This document shows, one piece after another, positions 1 to 10,625 of a DNA stretch of 64,000 nt. The DNA is from Siphonodentalium dalli (taxonomy: Eukaryota; Mollusca; Scaphopoda; Gadilida; Siphonodentaliidae), in NCBI GenBank assembly GCA_032622095.1, contig CP136064.1, forward strand, positions 50,352,073 through 50,416,072. Reading direction: 5' to 3'. Within the stretch, counting starts at the first letter, position 1, and every line of letters starts with the position of its first letter. Below the pieces are notes generated by a model. It ran no database searches and was not told where the DNA came from. It saw nothing but the letters and a program-made list of their open reading frames with translations. A program made the position numbers and the translations under genes.

Positions 1-496
1 AATAAAATGATTTCGCCATCGGGGGTCACTGCATTTAATGAATATATTAGAATGACGGTGTGTGTTGTCAATTTGGATAAAACATTTGTAAAAATAACTA
101 CTGTGAGCAAGATTATTCTCCATTTCTTTTTGATCACCCTCCCCGAGTGTTTCACATCACTTTAATGCACTACTTGGCTAAAGGGTTGAATCCCAATTTA
201 AAAATATGGCAATATGTGAGACTCCTATAAAGCAGTTAGGAGTAACTAAACTCCCAAGACAGTAAACTCAAGTTAATCCAGCTGCTTAAAATAGGTATCA
301 GAAACATTTCCACTGCCAATATACCTATAACTCTGACTGAGACTGGGGTATAACAAAATAAATACATCAGATGATCATACTGGTATACAACACACTCAAA
401 CCCAGTCAAGAGATCTCGTACCAGGTAGTATCACAATGGGTGTTTCTTTGATGCCAGGGAGCCATGTGTATTCTCATCATGTAAAGATTCACTTCT
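1..496. other. Intergenic AT-rich DNA, no gene seen
   Basis: No open frame resembling a known protein and no terminal-repeat structure was recognised. The stretch ends at the target-site duplication of the first double-hairpin MITE. It would fall in the first coding intron of the CLIP1-like gene, because the next exons of that gene must lie to the left. Confidence 0.5.
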
Positions 497-504
497 GTTA
501 TGAT

Positions 505-757
505 CAAGCCTTGAAATAGTGTGTCTGTCATTTGCAGAATGAGGTCCCAGAGGGTGAATTTAGTGATGCTACCCCGCATAGCGGGCTAGCATCACCAAAT
601 TCACCCTCTGGGGACCTCATTCTGCTTACATCTCAGCAGAATGAGGTTCCCAGAGGGTGAATTTGGTGATGCTAGCCCGCTATGCGGGGGAGCATCACTA
701 AATTCACCCTCTGGGAACCTCATTCTGCAAATAACAGACACACTATTTCAAGACTTG
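505..757. mobile_element. Double-hairpin hAT-type MITE, copy A
   Basis: A 253-bp element flanked by the 8-bp direct repeat gttatgat (497-504 and 758-765). Its ends are inverted repeats (CAAGCCTTGAAATAG at left, the complement of CAAGTCTTGAAATAG at right). Inside are two successive near-perfect hairpins, 534-625 and 636-728, each opening with GCAGAATGAGG and closing with CCTCATTCTGC, separated by ~10 bp. An 8-bp target duplication with terminal CA...TG fits the hAT superfamily. No coding capacity. The short open frame across it is only a reading of the hairpin. Confidence 0.9.
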
Positions 758-765
758 GTTATGAT

Positions 766-1165
766 CAGCCATAAGCATATCAACATGCCTGGAGTGCTGC
801 ACTCTCCCCAAGACCACACATTAAATTATAACAGACCAAACAGCTCTAATTGAATCAAAAGCTAATTAAAAACTCTGATAGAAGCACTGCAAGCTCTTGA
901 AGCTGATTTTTCTATGTACACTTCAGGATTATGAAGAATGGGTGTGGTATTTATGAATACAAATATTTGAAACCTAACTGACTCCCAAGTCAGTAATGAA
1001 TGGAAGTAATACGGACACCTAAGTTACACACTCATACAAATGTCTTATCACCAGCTTTTATACACAATTGTATCCAATCTTTACTATCGAAACTGAAGGA
1101 CAGTTTATACCTACAAGCTAGTCTACTTCACTCGAACATGAAATTCAAGGACCACACAAACCTTG
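766..1165. other. Intergenic AT-rich DNA, no gene seen
   Basis: Low-complexity-free AT-rich sequence between two MITEs. No recognisable coding exon, RNA gene or terminal repeat was found. Confidence 0.45.
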
Positions 1166-1169
1166 TTAA

Positions 1170-1458
1170 CCCTTCCATGACTGGATCTAACTGAAATTTT
1201 GCGAAAAACCCTCCAATACATTTTTTTATATATGCAAGTCTCCCATAGGGAGCCTTGCATATATAAGAGAATGCGTTGGCCTAACAATATTTACATTGAC
1301 CTTGTAATCCAGTGCATTCTCTTATATATGGGAGACTCGCATATATATACATGTATAGGGAGACTCGCATATATATATAGGGAGACACGCATATATACGA
1401 GAAGGCACTGGCACAGGATCTTTAATACTGCACCAGCACAGCTCCCATCATGAAAGGG
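1170..1458. mobile_element. piggyBac-like MITE (CCCTTCCATGAC family)
   Basis: Bounded by TTAA at 1166-1169 and 1459-1462. The ends are CCCTTCCATGACTGG at left and a diverged complement ending TCATGAAAGGG at right. TTAA duplication with CCC...GGG ends is the mark of piggyBac-type elements. The interior holds a diverged form of the hairpin GCATTCTCTTATATATG that recurs across the window. Non-coding. Confidence 0.75.
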
Positions 1459-1616
1459 TTAAGGACTATAATATTTACACATTAAGCAAGATGGAATGAG
1501 AACTCAATACTTTCTGACAGAGACTGGAGTATTAAAAAAAAAAAAATACATCAGGTGATCAAGTCTCACATTCTGTTATCACTTGAATGTGGTTTCGCAC
1601 CACGTCACGTTCTCAG

Positions 1617-2839
1617 CAGGGTTGTCAATAGGTACTGGTACCGGTACCGTAACCGGCGGTAATCAGGAATTAAATCGGTACCGGTTCTGATGTCGAGTAC
1701 CGACGGTTCTCGGTACTGATTGTTGATTTATATTAATATACATCTTAACAAATATAAAGGGTTAATTAAGCAGCTCAACATCGCGCCAAACAAAACTGCG
1801 ATTGGTCATCGTGATATCGTTAATAACTTAGCACATTCAAACGTCAAAGGCACAGTATGCCGCACTATGACAACTTGTCACTAAATTGACAGAATGCATG
1901 CATTATGTAGGCGCTAATTGTGATAACTGTATTTCTTGGATGCGGATGCAATGCCGCCGGATGCAATTCTGCATGTACCGTTTCGCGGTATCAATGTATG
2001 ACACATGCATCATTTGAGAGGAGTATGTTGGGCACCGACAAGGTCACTAAGGCGCAATAGGGCAAAACTGTTCGCCCAAACACCCAAATTACCATCGATG
2101 GATATATATATGATGACATGGATGTTGACACTGTATAACTCGAATGACAGGATATTTGTGAGTTGTGAGACTTGTGAGTCGTGACATGGGGGCATGGGCA
2201 ACCAGGGCATAGTTACCCGAGTATTATGACATAATGATTCTTATGATCACATGAATGACATCTATTGAGTTTTATTTTCCCTTGTTTTAACTTTCATTGT
2301 GATATAAAGTTAATGTCACAGACACAGAGTGTATTTGACAATTTTCTCTCTAAATCTATTTCAAATTTTCGAACTAGCCAACTACATGTACAACTAGGCT
2401 TTCTGGTAACGACTTTGGTTTCATTGGGTGACATCATTTATGAAATAACATGCGAGTAATATGGCCAATTAGTGAGTTCTCTAATGAATTACCACGCAAA
2501 TAAAATGGTGTACCGTGTATCCATATAAGTCTACAATGTTAGCCGGCCCAGTAGTCAAACATACATGTCTACATTCGTTCCACTCTGTACTCCGTCTTTT
2601 AAAAAAATCCTCCCTTTGCGACTTGCCGAAATCGTAAATGTCGTTGCGATTTTAATTTTCAGTTTGACTAAACCTCGAACTTAACGAATAATTGATGATG
2701 GAACCCCACGAAACAAAAGTTATTTGCCGTATAAAAGTCCACTCAATGAGTACCGATACCGACCCGGTTTGCGGTACTGAACATCAGTACGGAACCGGTA
2801 CCCGCAAGTTGTGCTACCGTCGGTACTTTGACAACCCTG
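1617..2839. mobile_element. Non-autonomous hAT element (CAGGGTTGTCAA ends)
   Basis: A 1,223-bp element flanked by the exact 8-bp repeat gttctcag (1609-1616 and 2840-2847). The ends are CAGGGTTGTCAA and TTGACAACCCTG. Subterminal zones are rich in GGTACCGGTACC-type steps on both sides. No transposase fragment is recognisable in any frame, so it is an internally deleted, non-autonomous copy. It has landed in the left end of the foldback element that resumes at 2840. Confidence 0.88.
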
Positions 2840-3921
2840 GTTCTCAGTAGTTATACCGGTATGTCCCATTCTCTGTGCACATTTATTTTTTCAACTCTGC
2901 CGAATTTCAACACAAAAGGGAGCGTATTTCAAAGTAATTCTATTATTTATCCACAATAACAGTAGCTCAGATATTCAATCATATCGATAGATATGGAGTG
3001 TAGATGCCGTGTTGTTGTGAGAAAAATGTCACACAAAAGTACATCTTCACAAAATTTCTTTTCGAACACAGGGAAAGAGTGTCATTATTGTCTTTTATCG
3101 GCTTCACCACAAGAGTTTTCGTATTTTACATTGTTGGATGGCATTAATATTGCCAACATGAATCAACAGTGATATTTGAAGAAGAATTGAGTATTTGGTT
3201 CAGTCCAAAAATTACTACAACGCCAAACAACGGTAGTATTCTTGAGGCACAAATAAATGCTCAATTCTACTTTTATGTATTTAACAATAAAACAAGCGAA
3301 AACTCTTGCGTTGAAGCCGATAAAATAAAATAATAACACCCCCCCCCCCCCCAATGTTAGAACAGAAATTTTGTTGAGGTGTACTTTTGTGAGACACTTT
3401 TCTCATAACAAAACGGCATCTACACTCCATTTCTATCGATAATAATAGAATTACTTTGAATACACTCCATTTTGTGTTGAAATTAGGCAGAGTTGAAAAA
3501 ATGCACATCGAGAATGTGACGCATAATATTGCCAACATGAATCAACAGTGATATTTGAAGAAGAATTGAGTATTTGGTTCAGTCCAAAAATTACTACAAC
3601 GCCAAACAACGGTAGTATTCTTGAGGCACAAATAAATGCTCAATTCTACTTTTATGTATTTAACAATAAAACAAGCGAAAACTCTTGCGTTGAAGCCGAT
3701 AAAATAAAATAATAACACTCCCCCCCCCCCCCCCCCAATGTTAGAACAGAAATTTTGTTGAGGTGTACTTTTGTGAGACACTTTTCTCATAACAAAACGG
3801 CATCTACACTCCATTTCTATCGATAATAATAGAATTACTTTGAATACACTCCATTTTGTGTTGAAATTAGGCAGAGTTGAAAAAATGCACATCGAGAATG
3901 TGACGCATAACTACCGAGAAC
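2840..3921. mobile_element. Foldback element with internal tandem duplication
   Basis: The left arm (about 2840-3135, from GTTCTCAGTAGTTAT) is matched in inverse orientation by the right arm (about 3674-3921, ending ATAACTACCGAGAAC). The middle is a direct tandem duplication with a ~379-bp period (about 3146-3525 and 3526-3907), each unit carrying a poly-C tract of 14-16 bases (about 3341-3352 and 3720-3736). Open minus-strand frames across it repeat because the DNA repeats, and nothing resembles a protein family. The hAT at 1617-2839 interrupts the left tip, so the true left end probably lies just before 1609. Confidence 0.7.
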
Positions 3922-4126
3922 TTGACAAAAATTTACCTATTCAGCCCGCCCACCCACCCACCATTGGCCACATCCCTGCCCTGTGTAAAACTATAAACTG
4001 AGAGGTAATAAATTTCTATTGTTTCCCTTATATTTTCTAAGCCAAAGAAACTCTGTTTATGGGCGAAGTATATATTTATCTTCCTAGGGTATTTTTCGGC
4101 CCAAGATCAACATTAAATAATGAAAA

Positions 4127-4165
<39 letters not shown>

Positions 4166-4733
4166 TAATTATTAATTTAAGTTGGCATGCACCATTAATA
4201 ATTGAAGAGGCAAGATCTTCCATGAGTTATAAAATTCAACACATATGCCACATAATAGGATATCATAAGCTTATGGAAATGATGATGGCTTTTACTTTGA
4301 TAGCAAACAGATGCTCAGGGCATTAGGACTTACCAGCTTAATGATAAATCTACCTGGATCAATTGAAGTCAGAATCTATGAGACCTAATGCAAAACATAT
4401 GGAGATGATGACCCCAATTTGATATAGCCCCATAATATCATTACCATATATACTAACACCAAAAAAAAAGAAGAAGATCTTTGTTTCCACTAAAGTTTGA
4501 AAAAAATTAGCGTTGGTAGGCAATTCAAACATTTTTTTTATTATTATAATTTTTTTAAAGCTAACACTCCAAATGCCACCATCAACACTCAAATCTCTGG
4601 CTACATCATAATATTCTATATTCTTTTCCATAAGGCCATGTTGGTTATTATCAGTTTTAATGAGGCAAGACACTTAGCATGCCTAAAGAGTAATTTTAGA
4701 ACCACAAGTACAAGGAGAGACATTTTCAACACT
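3922..4733. other. Intergenic DNA with (GA)n microsatellite
   Basis: The main landmark is a (GA) dinucleotide run at about 4130-4160. The text at 3935-3970 resembles the inner end of the AGGCC-A(n) element family seen near 11588 and 42650. No exon is recognisable. The opposing ORFs of ~104 codons near 4359-4811 are AT-rich chance frames. Confidence 0.5.
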
Positions 4734-4737
4734 TTAA

Positions 4738-4940
4738 CCCTTCCACGACTGGAGCTTCCCAAAATTTTGCGAAAACCCTGTGCCAATGCATTCTCTTATA
4801 CATGCACCTGACATTGTAAGCCAGTGCATTCTCTTATATACATTGTATGCGAGGCTCCTTATGGGAGACTTGCATATATAAGAAAATGCACTGGCACAGG
4901 ATCTTTAATGTTGCACCAATGCAGCTCCCGTCATCAAAGG
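4738..4940. mobile_element. piggyBac-like MITE (CCCTTCCACGAC family)
   Basis: A 203-bp element between TTAA at 4734-4737 and 4941-4944. The left end CCCTTCCACGACTGGAGC and the right end GATGACGGGAGC (right-end complement) share the pattern of the copies at 1170 and 56011. The interior contains diverged copies of the GCATTCTCTTATA hairpin module. Non-coding. Confidence 0.75.
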
Positions 4941-4944
4941 GTTA

Positions 4945-6064
4945 AATTGTATTTTTTTTGTTTTGGTCATAAACAGGTGAATCTAACATTAATTCCCAAA
5001 AGGGGGTCATTCCTTGTCCGTTTATTTTATAATACAATAGAATAAGTGTAAGTGGCTCATCTTTTATTAAAATGGCAGGTTTTTTTAAAGTGTGCAAACC
5101 CCCTCCCCACACAAAAAAAAACTACAGCCATTTAAATTTACAGATCTCAACTAAATGTAGACTAGTGAGTTAGAATATTTTTTAGGCCTCGGTCATCAGG
5201 CAACAGAAGAAATTATTTTTATTTTTTTCAATTAAAAATGCGGCTTATACATGTACATGTACCAGGTATCAAAAGGAAACGATTTATACACGATCTATAA
5301 ATCAAGTTTTCAATACTAGAAAATAGTGTCCAACTAAAGGATAAATTAAATTATCTTAGTGTGACTAACGGACTACATGTATATAACAGCTCTTAAGGCA
5401 TGGAATTATATACTATTAGAAATGAGAAATGGAATTATCATCCATACCAGGCCACCAATCGTAAATGAGGTTTAAAATTTCAATAAGTTTGTAAGTCTAA
5501 AGTGAATTGTGATATGCAGATCATATCTTGGGCAAAAACTGTGATATGTAACATATTTTAGCAGGGGTGTACCATGAACTATGGGAGTACCATATGTAGT
5601 AATTACTACTGGTAGTATTCTGGAGCACTGAAATATAAATAAGCATATTGAAATGTCTACATAACATGTGTACACCTATCAAGTGTTATTCAGGAAAATA
5701 ATATCTGTTATGAACCTGTTATTCATACATTTGCAAGACTCTTTGTTTGTTGTGTAAACTTATTAGCATAGACATAAGCTGCAATTTGACAACATAAAGC
5801 TTGCATTATTACATAGAGCGAACAAGCATGCAGTCTATTAAGTCCATATAAACACACCATTCAGCAGCTATTTATGCATATTAAATTAAGCATGTTAACT
5901 TTATCTCAATGACAATATCTTTTTGAGTTACAGATGAACACAAATAATGTAATGAGTTGAACTTTCTTGTCATCCTAATAGCTGTAAACAGCACACCCAA
6001 TGAAAATTTGTGCTAATTTTCTTATCAGTTTGCACTTAAAAAACATCAATCAAATTGCTTTTTG
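4945..6064. other. Intergenic AT-rich DNA, no gene seen
   Basis: Unassigned AT-rich sequence with scattered ACATGTA words (for example near 5250-5263). No coding exon or element ends could be defined. Confidence 0.45.
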
Positions 6065-6072
6065 AATTCATA

Positions 6073-6497
6073 CAAGCCTGAGTTTAGTGTGCCTGTCATT
6101 TGCAGAATGAGGTCCCCAGAGGGTGAATTTAGTGACGCTATCCCATAGTGGGCTAGCATCACTAAATGCACCCTCTGGATCCTGCTTAGGCCTCATCTTC
6201 TCTGGAAAGTTTCTTTATTATAAAATTTCTATAGAAACTTATTCACATAGATTCTATTTCTTTTTCAGTTTAGTTTCTCGATATCCCCAAATTGGCAGTT
6301 GGCACATTGCATACTTGAAGATCCCAATGGGTAACCTCAATCTGATTCTATGTTTCCCATAGTAGATGAGGCCACGCAGAATGAGGTTCCCAGAGAGTGA
6401 ATTTGGTGATGTTAGCCCACTATGAGGGATAGCATCACTAAATTCACCCTCTGGGGACCTCATTCTGCAATTGACAGGCAGACTGAACTCAGGCTTG
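6073..6497. mobile_element. Double-hairpin hAT-type MITE, copy B (long form)
   Basis: A 425-bp element flanked by the exact 8-bp repeat aattcata (6065-6072 and 6498-6505). The ends are CAAGCCTGAGTTTAG and its inverted partner ending CTCAGGCTTG. The two hairpins are separated by ~180 bp of spacer containing ggcctcatcttct and cagtttagtttctcg text. The same kind of spacer occurs in the copies near 45822 and 55341, defining a long subfamily against the short 253-bp form. Confidence 0.9.
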
Positions 6498-6516
6498 AAT
6501 TCATAACTACAATGTA

Positions 6517-6665
6517 CAGTAATGCTCTAATTAATTGACCTCTTAACCACAGCAGAATTATGGGTAACTTTTCAGGATTTAGTCGGAAATTATTTCCGAC
6601 TAAATCCTGAAAAGTTACCCATAATTCTGCTGTGGTTAAGAGGTCGATTAATTAGAGCATTACTG
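6517..6665. mobile_element. Palindromic TA-target MITE, copy T1
   Basis: A 149-bp almost perfect palindrome starting CAGTAATGCTCTAATTAATT and flanked by TA on each side (6515-6516 and 6666-6667). The two arms meet around 6590 (AGTCGGAAAT/ATTTCCGACT). TA duplication and CAGT ends suggest a Tc1/mariner-type origin. Non-coding. Confidence 0.8.
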
Positions 6666-6667
6666 TA

Positions 6668-7141
6668 CCAGTGGTATATGACAGCAAACTTAATGAATGA
6701 TCAGATATCTGACTAGCATACACATCAATGCAGCAATGTTGTTTCTCATACAAGCTGTGTAAATGTCAGAAGCTTAATTTAGATGGGAACTCAGTTAATC
6801 AAGAACACAATGATGTACATAGTCAAATCGACTGGTTAATAAAAAGGTGCCCTATGTAAACGCACATACCTGTCAGCTGTTAAACCAAAAGATTCTTCTT
6901 TGACAATTATTTTGTGAAAATAGCCCTTTTGTACATTTTGAAAAGGGAAAGGTCTGTGGCTCCAAATACATGTGTACGAGCACAGTATATACATATACAA
7001 ACAAATTGACATACTGGTATAACTACATGTACAATTACATGTGTGTATATACTAGTACATGTATACACCGTATCTAAAATGCCTTGTTCTTGATTTAAAT
7101 GAAGATTATAAAGAGATTTTTGTCATTGAGATAAAATAGCA
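6668..7141. other. Intronic or intergenic AT-rich DNA
   Basis: AT-rich DNA with ACATGTA clusters at 7020-7060. It lies immediately downstream (minus strand) of the CLIP1-like exon and so is probably intron. No exon was recognised. Confidence 0.45.
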
Positions 7142-7149
7142 GAAGCAAT

Positions 7150-7403
7150 CAAGCCTTGAAAAAGTGTGCCTGTCATTTGCAGAAAGAGGTCCCCAGAGGG
7201 TGAATTTAGTGATGCTACCCCGCACAGTGGGCTAGCATCACCAAATTCACCCTCTGTGGACCTCATTCTGCTTACACCTCAGCAGAATGAGGTTCCCAGA
7301 GGGTGAATTTGGTGATGCTAGCCCACTGTGCGGGGTAGCATCACTAAATTCACCCTCTGGGAACCTCATTCTGCAAATGACAGACACACTATTTCAAGTC
7401 TTG
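7150..7403. mobile_element. Double-hairpin hAT-type MITE, copy C
   Basis: A 254-bp short-form copy flanked by the exact 8-bp repeat gaagcaat (7142-7149 and 7404-7411). Hairpins occupy about 7180-7271 and 7282-7374. Its right end lies only ~40 bp from the 5' splice site of the CLIP1-like exon at 7443, so it sits just inside that intron. Confidence 0.9.
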
Positions 7404-7443
7404 GAAGCAATACATCTAAAGCCACACTCACTCTGTTGCTTAC

Positions 7444-7546
7444 TTGTCGATCCTGGAGGTTGTAACCTCGATGCTGGAGCCGGCATAGCTGATGGTTTGC
7501 CTATCTTTGATGGGGCCTTGAGCCCACTTGGTTTAGGTGTGGTCAT
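7444..7546 (-). CDS. CLIP1: First coding exon of a CLIP1/CLIP-170-like protein
   Basis: Reading the minus strand from 7546, the exon encodes 34 residues starting MTTPKPSGLKAPSKIGKP. The block PSGLKAP.KI.KP is the start of vertebrate CLIP-170 (CAP-Gly domain linker protein 1), which tracks growing microtubule plus ends. The exon is preceded by a good acceptor (tatgctttcag, AG at 7548-7547, directly before ATG) and followed by a strong donor (gtaagc, GT at 7443-7442), leaving phase 1. Having the ATG directly after an acceptor implies at least one upstream untranslated exon. The CAP-Gly and coiled-coil exons were not found between here and the left edge, so they should lie outside. The tail of the exon is Ala/Pro/Ser/Thr/Gln-rich, as in the unstructured CLIP N-terminus. 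Identity rests on a short motif plus both splice sites. CLIP2 or another CLIP family member is possible. Confidence 0.72.
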
Positions 7547-7841
7547 CTGAAAGCATACTACTGTTTTAACAGAAATACACATGTAAAAAAATAGTTTTCT
7601 TTTGATTAATACATGTAGCAGTAATATAATGGTATCTTGTATTTGACTCACAACAAACACAGATACATGTACATGTATAAAGAATAATTTCCAAGCAAAT
7701 ACTGATGGTGTCATCATACTTACACATATAACACCAGACAGATTAGTTGAACATAAATCAGTGTCAGTTCCACTTGAACATTATTGCATGAGTTTGTCAC
7801 GGCACGAACCTATGGTTCTAATTTTACCATCGTGTCACAAC
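7464..7841. repeat. Tandem duplication spanning the CLIP1 exon, unit 1
   Basis: A 378-bp unit beginning aacctcgatgctggagccgg and ending at the join atcgtgtcacaac. It contains most of the CLIP1-like exon (but not its last ~20 bp or its donor), the acceptor and ~290 bp of upstream intron. It is repeated immediately to the right. Confidence 0.8.
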
Positions 7842-7946
7842 AACCTCGATGCTGGAGCCGGCAAACCTGATGGTTTGCCTATCTTTGATGGGGCCTTGAG
7901 CCCACTTGAGCCCACTTTGGTGTGGTCATCTGAAAGCATACTATTA
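7842..7946 (-). pseudogene. Broken duplicate of the CLIP1-like exon
   Basis: On the minus strand this repeats the acceptor, ATG and most of the sequence of the exon at 7444-7546. An extra short repeat (gagcccactt doubled) shifts the frame soon after MTTPK, and the reading runs into a stop after ~16 codons. The duplication boundary also lies upstream of the donor, so this copy has no equivalent 5' splice site. If the acceptor were used by mistake it could yield an aberrant transcript. Confidence 0.7.
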
Positions 7947-7961
7947 TTTTAACAGAAATAC

Positions 7962-8490
7962 TTAGATTATGCCATGAATCTCTACTCTGGCTATATAACG
8001 CCCGTAGAGATCATATTCCACCAGTACAAAACCTGGGAACTTTTTGAAGTTTTGACAGGGAACCTTATAAAGTCAAAAAATAACACGGGGAATATATTTC
8101 TTAATGATTATCTGTTCCTTAATAGTGTACTTCACTATACATGTATGTGAAGGTCCCAACTCGAAATTGCATGTTTTTCTGTGACTTTTATGAGTCGATA
8201 TCGCAATAAACATTGAATTATTTACCCAGGAAAAGTTCCATAATTGTAAGAAACGCAAAGCAAAATCGCTCACAAATTCACTTAAATTGTGGAATTTCGA
8301 GTTGGGACCTTCACCCACAGTGAAGTACATTATTAAGAAAGAGATAATAACAAAGAAATATATTCCCTTTGTAATTTTTTTGATTATATAAGGTTCCCTG
8401 TCAAAACTTCAAAAAGTTCCCAGGTTTTGTACTGGCGGAATATGATCTCTACGGGCGTTAGCCATAGTAGAGATTCATGGCATGATCTAA
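7962..8490. mobile_element. Foldback (long-TIR) MITE inside the duplicated exon unit
   Basis: A 529-bp element with arms of roughly 230 bp: left TTAGATTATGCCATGAATC, right the complement ending ATTCATGGCATGATCTAA. Both arms share inner blocks such as AACCTGGGAACTTTTTGAAG and GAAGGTCCCAACTCGAAATT. It is flanked by the direct repeat gaaatac (7955-7961 and 8491-8497). The matching site in unit 1 near 7573 has a single agaaatac, a partial empty-site comparison. No coding capacity. Confidence 0.82.
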
Positions 8491-8773
8491 GAAATACTGT
8501 ACACATGTCCATGTTGTCTAAAGAAAAAATAGTTTTTCCTTTGATTAATACATGTAGCAGTAATATAATGGTATCTTGTATTTGACTCACAATAAGAATA
8601 ATTTCCAAGCAAATACTGATGGTGTCATCATATTTACACATATAACACCAGACAGATTAGTTGAAAATAAATCAGTGTCAGTTCCACTTGAACATTATTG
8701 CATGAGTTTGTCACGGCAGGAGGTAAAACTGGAACCTACATGTATGGTTCTAATTTTACCATCGTGTCACAAC

Positions 8774-10014
8774 AAACTCCTGCAATAACATTAATTCTTT
8801 TGCTGCCACATGGACATACATGTAAGCCCCAGTGCCAAGCATTCTGGATGTAAATATACAAGTAGTTCGTGTACCGTATACCGGTATATGGGTAATGCAA
8901 TGACTATCCGGTAATTATTGATGTATTCAGTTGAAACTTCACATGTGTGTATATGTTAGGAAACTACATTGTACGTGTATATGCATATACATGTATGTTA
9001 CTCATCAATTATATATCGTTACTTTTTGTCAAATTATATGTATTTTATTCATGTTTGCAACTGCCCATTTGGGTGTATTTTGCATTAAAATCTTATCTTA
9101 TCTTATCTTATGGCAATGACCTATTACCATCCGCCAATGTCATACATGTATAGGTCATATGATCACGTGACCTTGGTGGCAATCTTGGATTTGCTTTAAT
9201 TTATGATTTTCGTCAGTTTGTTTATCATAGTATTTATACTATACATGTAGTATGACTATGGTAGATATAGATGCATAGTATTTTATATTGTACTGTAGTA
9301 AAATCATACTACAGGTACATGTATACTGCAGTATGACATTGTATACAATAGTAATACACTAGTATAGTTTAGTATTACTGCTGTACATAGAACTATTGTA
9401 CATTGTATTTGTTCATATTTTTCACTCATCTATCGCATTCCACCAAAAGTCAATTCCTCAATAGTATATTCTGGCTTGGACTGTACTCATAGATCTTCAG
9501 GAGTAGCATGACATTGACTGTCCTTTCTTCTTATTGTCAGCACACACAGGCAAATATAACCGAACCTCCTTCGTAATGCAACAAAACAATAGAATTACAT
9601 CCCTTATAGTTATACCAGATGCACCCCCGAATTCGCATAAATGCGCTTTTGGCAGAGACTGGGTAACTCGCATTTATGCGAGACTGGCAGTGAAAGAGTT
9701 AACCAGTTCACACACTTGTGGCATTCTATCTATACATGTACATGTATATGGTCAATGGCTCATTTGAACCTCTAATGTATGTAGACACCTACATGTATAA
9801 CTTGGTAGGAGGGAAAAGATAATGGTAAATCGGGTATGCCAATAAATCAATGAAATATCAATCTACCTGGTGCTTTATCTATATTGCCATTATGCTGAAA
9901 CATGCAACTGATATAATGATGGTGCTGGTGTTGTATTGAGCATTGTTGGTAGAGTACTAATAAATGAATTTAGGGAGCAGTAACAAACAAGGAGAAGGAA
10001 TCTCTGTTTGAAAT
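8774..10014. other. Intergenic AT-rich DNA with short repeats
   Basis: Holds a (TTATC) pentamer run at about 9090-9111 following tttgcattaaaa, which looks like a LINE 3' tail with no recognisable body. There is a region of degenerate AGTAT words at 9230-9410 and a small hairpin (cgcataaatgcg / cgcatttatgcg) near 9640-9690. No supported gene. Confidence 0.45.
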
Positions 10015-10145
10015 CAAGCATGAATTTAGTGTGTCTTACATTTGCAAAATGTGGTTCCCAGAGGGTATATTTAATGCTATCCTGCATAGCAGGCTATTGT
10101 CACCAAATTCACCCTCTGGCCTCATTCCGCTTAGGCCTCAACTGC
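10015..10145. mobile_element. Partial hAT-type MITE (left part only)
   Basis: Begins CAAGCATGAATTTAGTGTG and contains one diverged hairpin (gttcccagagggt ... accctctggcctcatt). It then stops in the spacer text ggcctcaact. The second hairpin and right end are missing, so no target duplication can be shown. Confidence 0.7.
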
Positions 10146-10261
10146 TACTCTTGTGAAACTTGATCAAATTGACCACTCAGAAAAATTTAAAATACTGAAT
10201 CAGAGAGCCCTAGATTCGCTCTTGATGCATTGGATTTTCAAAAAATTTCTGGGGAGAACCC

Positions 10262-10606
10262 CTGGACCACCCACCATCAGGAGGGGGGGGGGGGGGGAAC
10301 TCCCTCCCGAACTTTCCCGGCCCTTCGGCCATCTGGATATGCAATCGGCATATCATAGCCCGAAAACAGGTGTCCCTAAAAAATCCCTGGATCCTTCACT
10401 GCAAGGCCAGCAAATTTGAAGCAAACAACTGTTCAGTTTGCCTGGGGGGGGGGGGGGGGAACTCCCTCCCGAACTTTCCCGGCCCTTCGGCCATCTGGAT
10501 ATGCAATCGGCATATCATAGCCCGAAAACAGGTGTCCCTAAAAAATCCCTGGATCCTTCACTGCAAGGCCAGCAAATTTGAAGCAAACAACTGTTCAGTT
10601 TGCCTG
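10262..10606. repeat. Direct tandem duplication (~175-bp unit) with poly-G tracts
   Basis: Two near-identical units, about 10269-10442 and 10443-10606. Each opens with a run of 15-17 G and continues aactccctcccgaactttcc through atatgcaatcggcatat to gttcagtttgcctgg. The open frames across it repeat the same peptide and are not evidence of a gene. Confidence 0.85.
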
Positions 10607-10625
10607 GAGGTATCTAAACTAAAAA

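Larger units (their letters stand above)
7842..8773. repeat. Tandem duplication spanning the CLIP1 exon, unit 2
   Basis: The second unit matches unit 1 across its length (aacctcgatgctgg at the start, atcgtgtcacaac at 8761-8773) but is split by the 529-bp foldback element at 7962-8490. With that removed, it is nearly the same length as unit 1. Confidence 0.8.

Noticed and set aside
3163-3892. Minus-strand frames of 63-116 codons with shared peptides
   Set aside because: Caused by the 379-bp tandem duplication in the foldback element; poly-C tracts give poly-Gly runs and no protein signature is present.
9085-9111. (TTATC)n run as evidence of a LINE
   Set aside because: A tail-like microsatellite alone; no reverse transcriptase or 3' UTR similarity could be recognised upstream.
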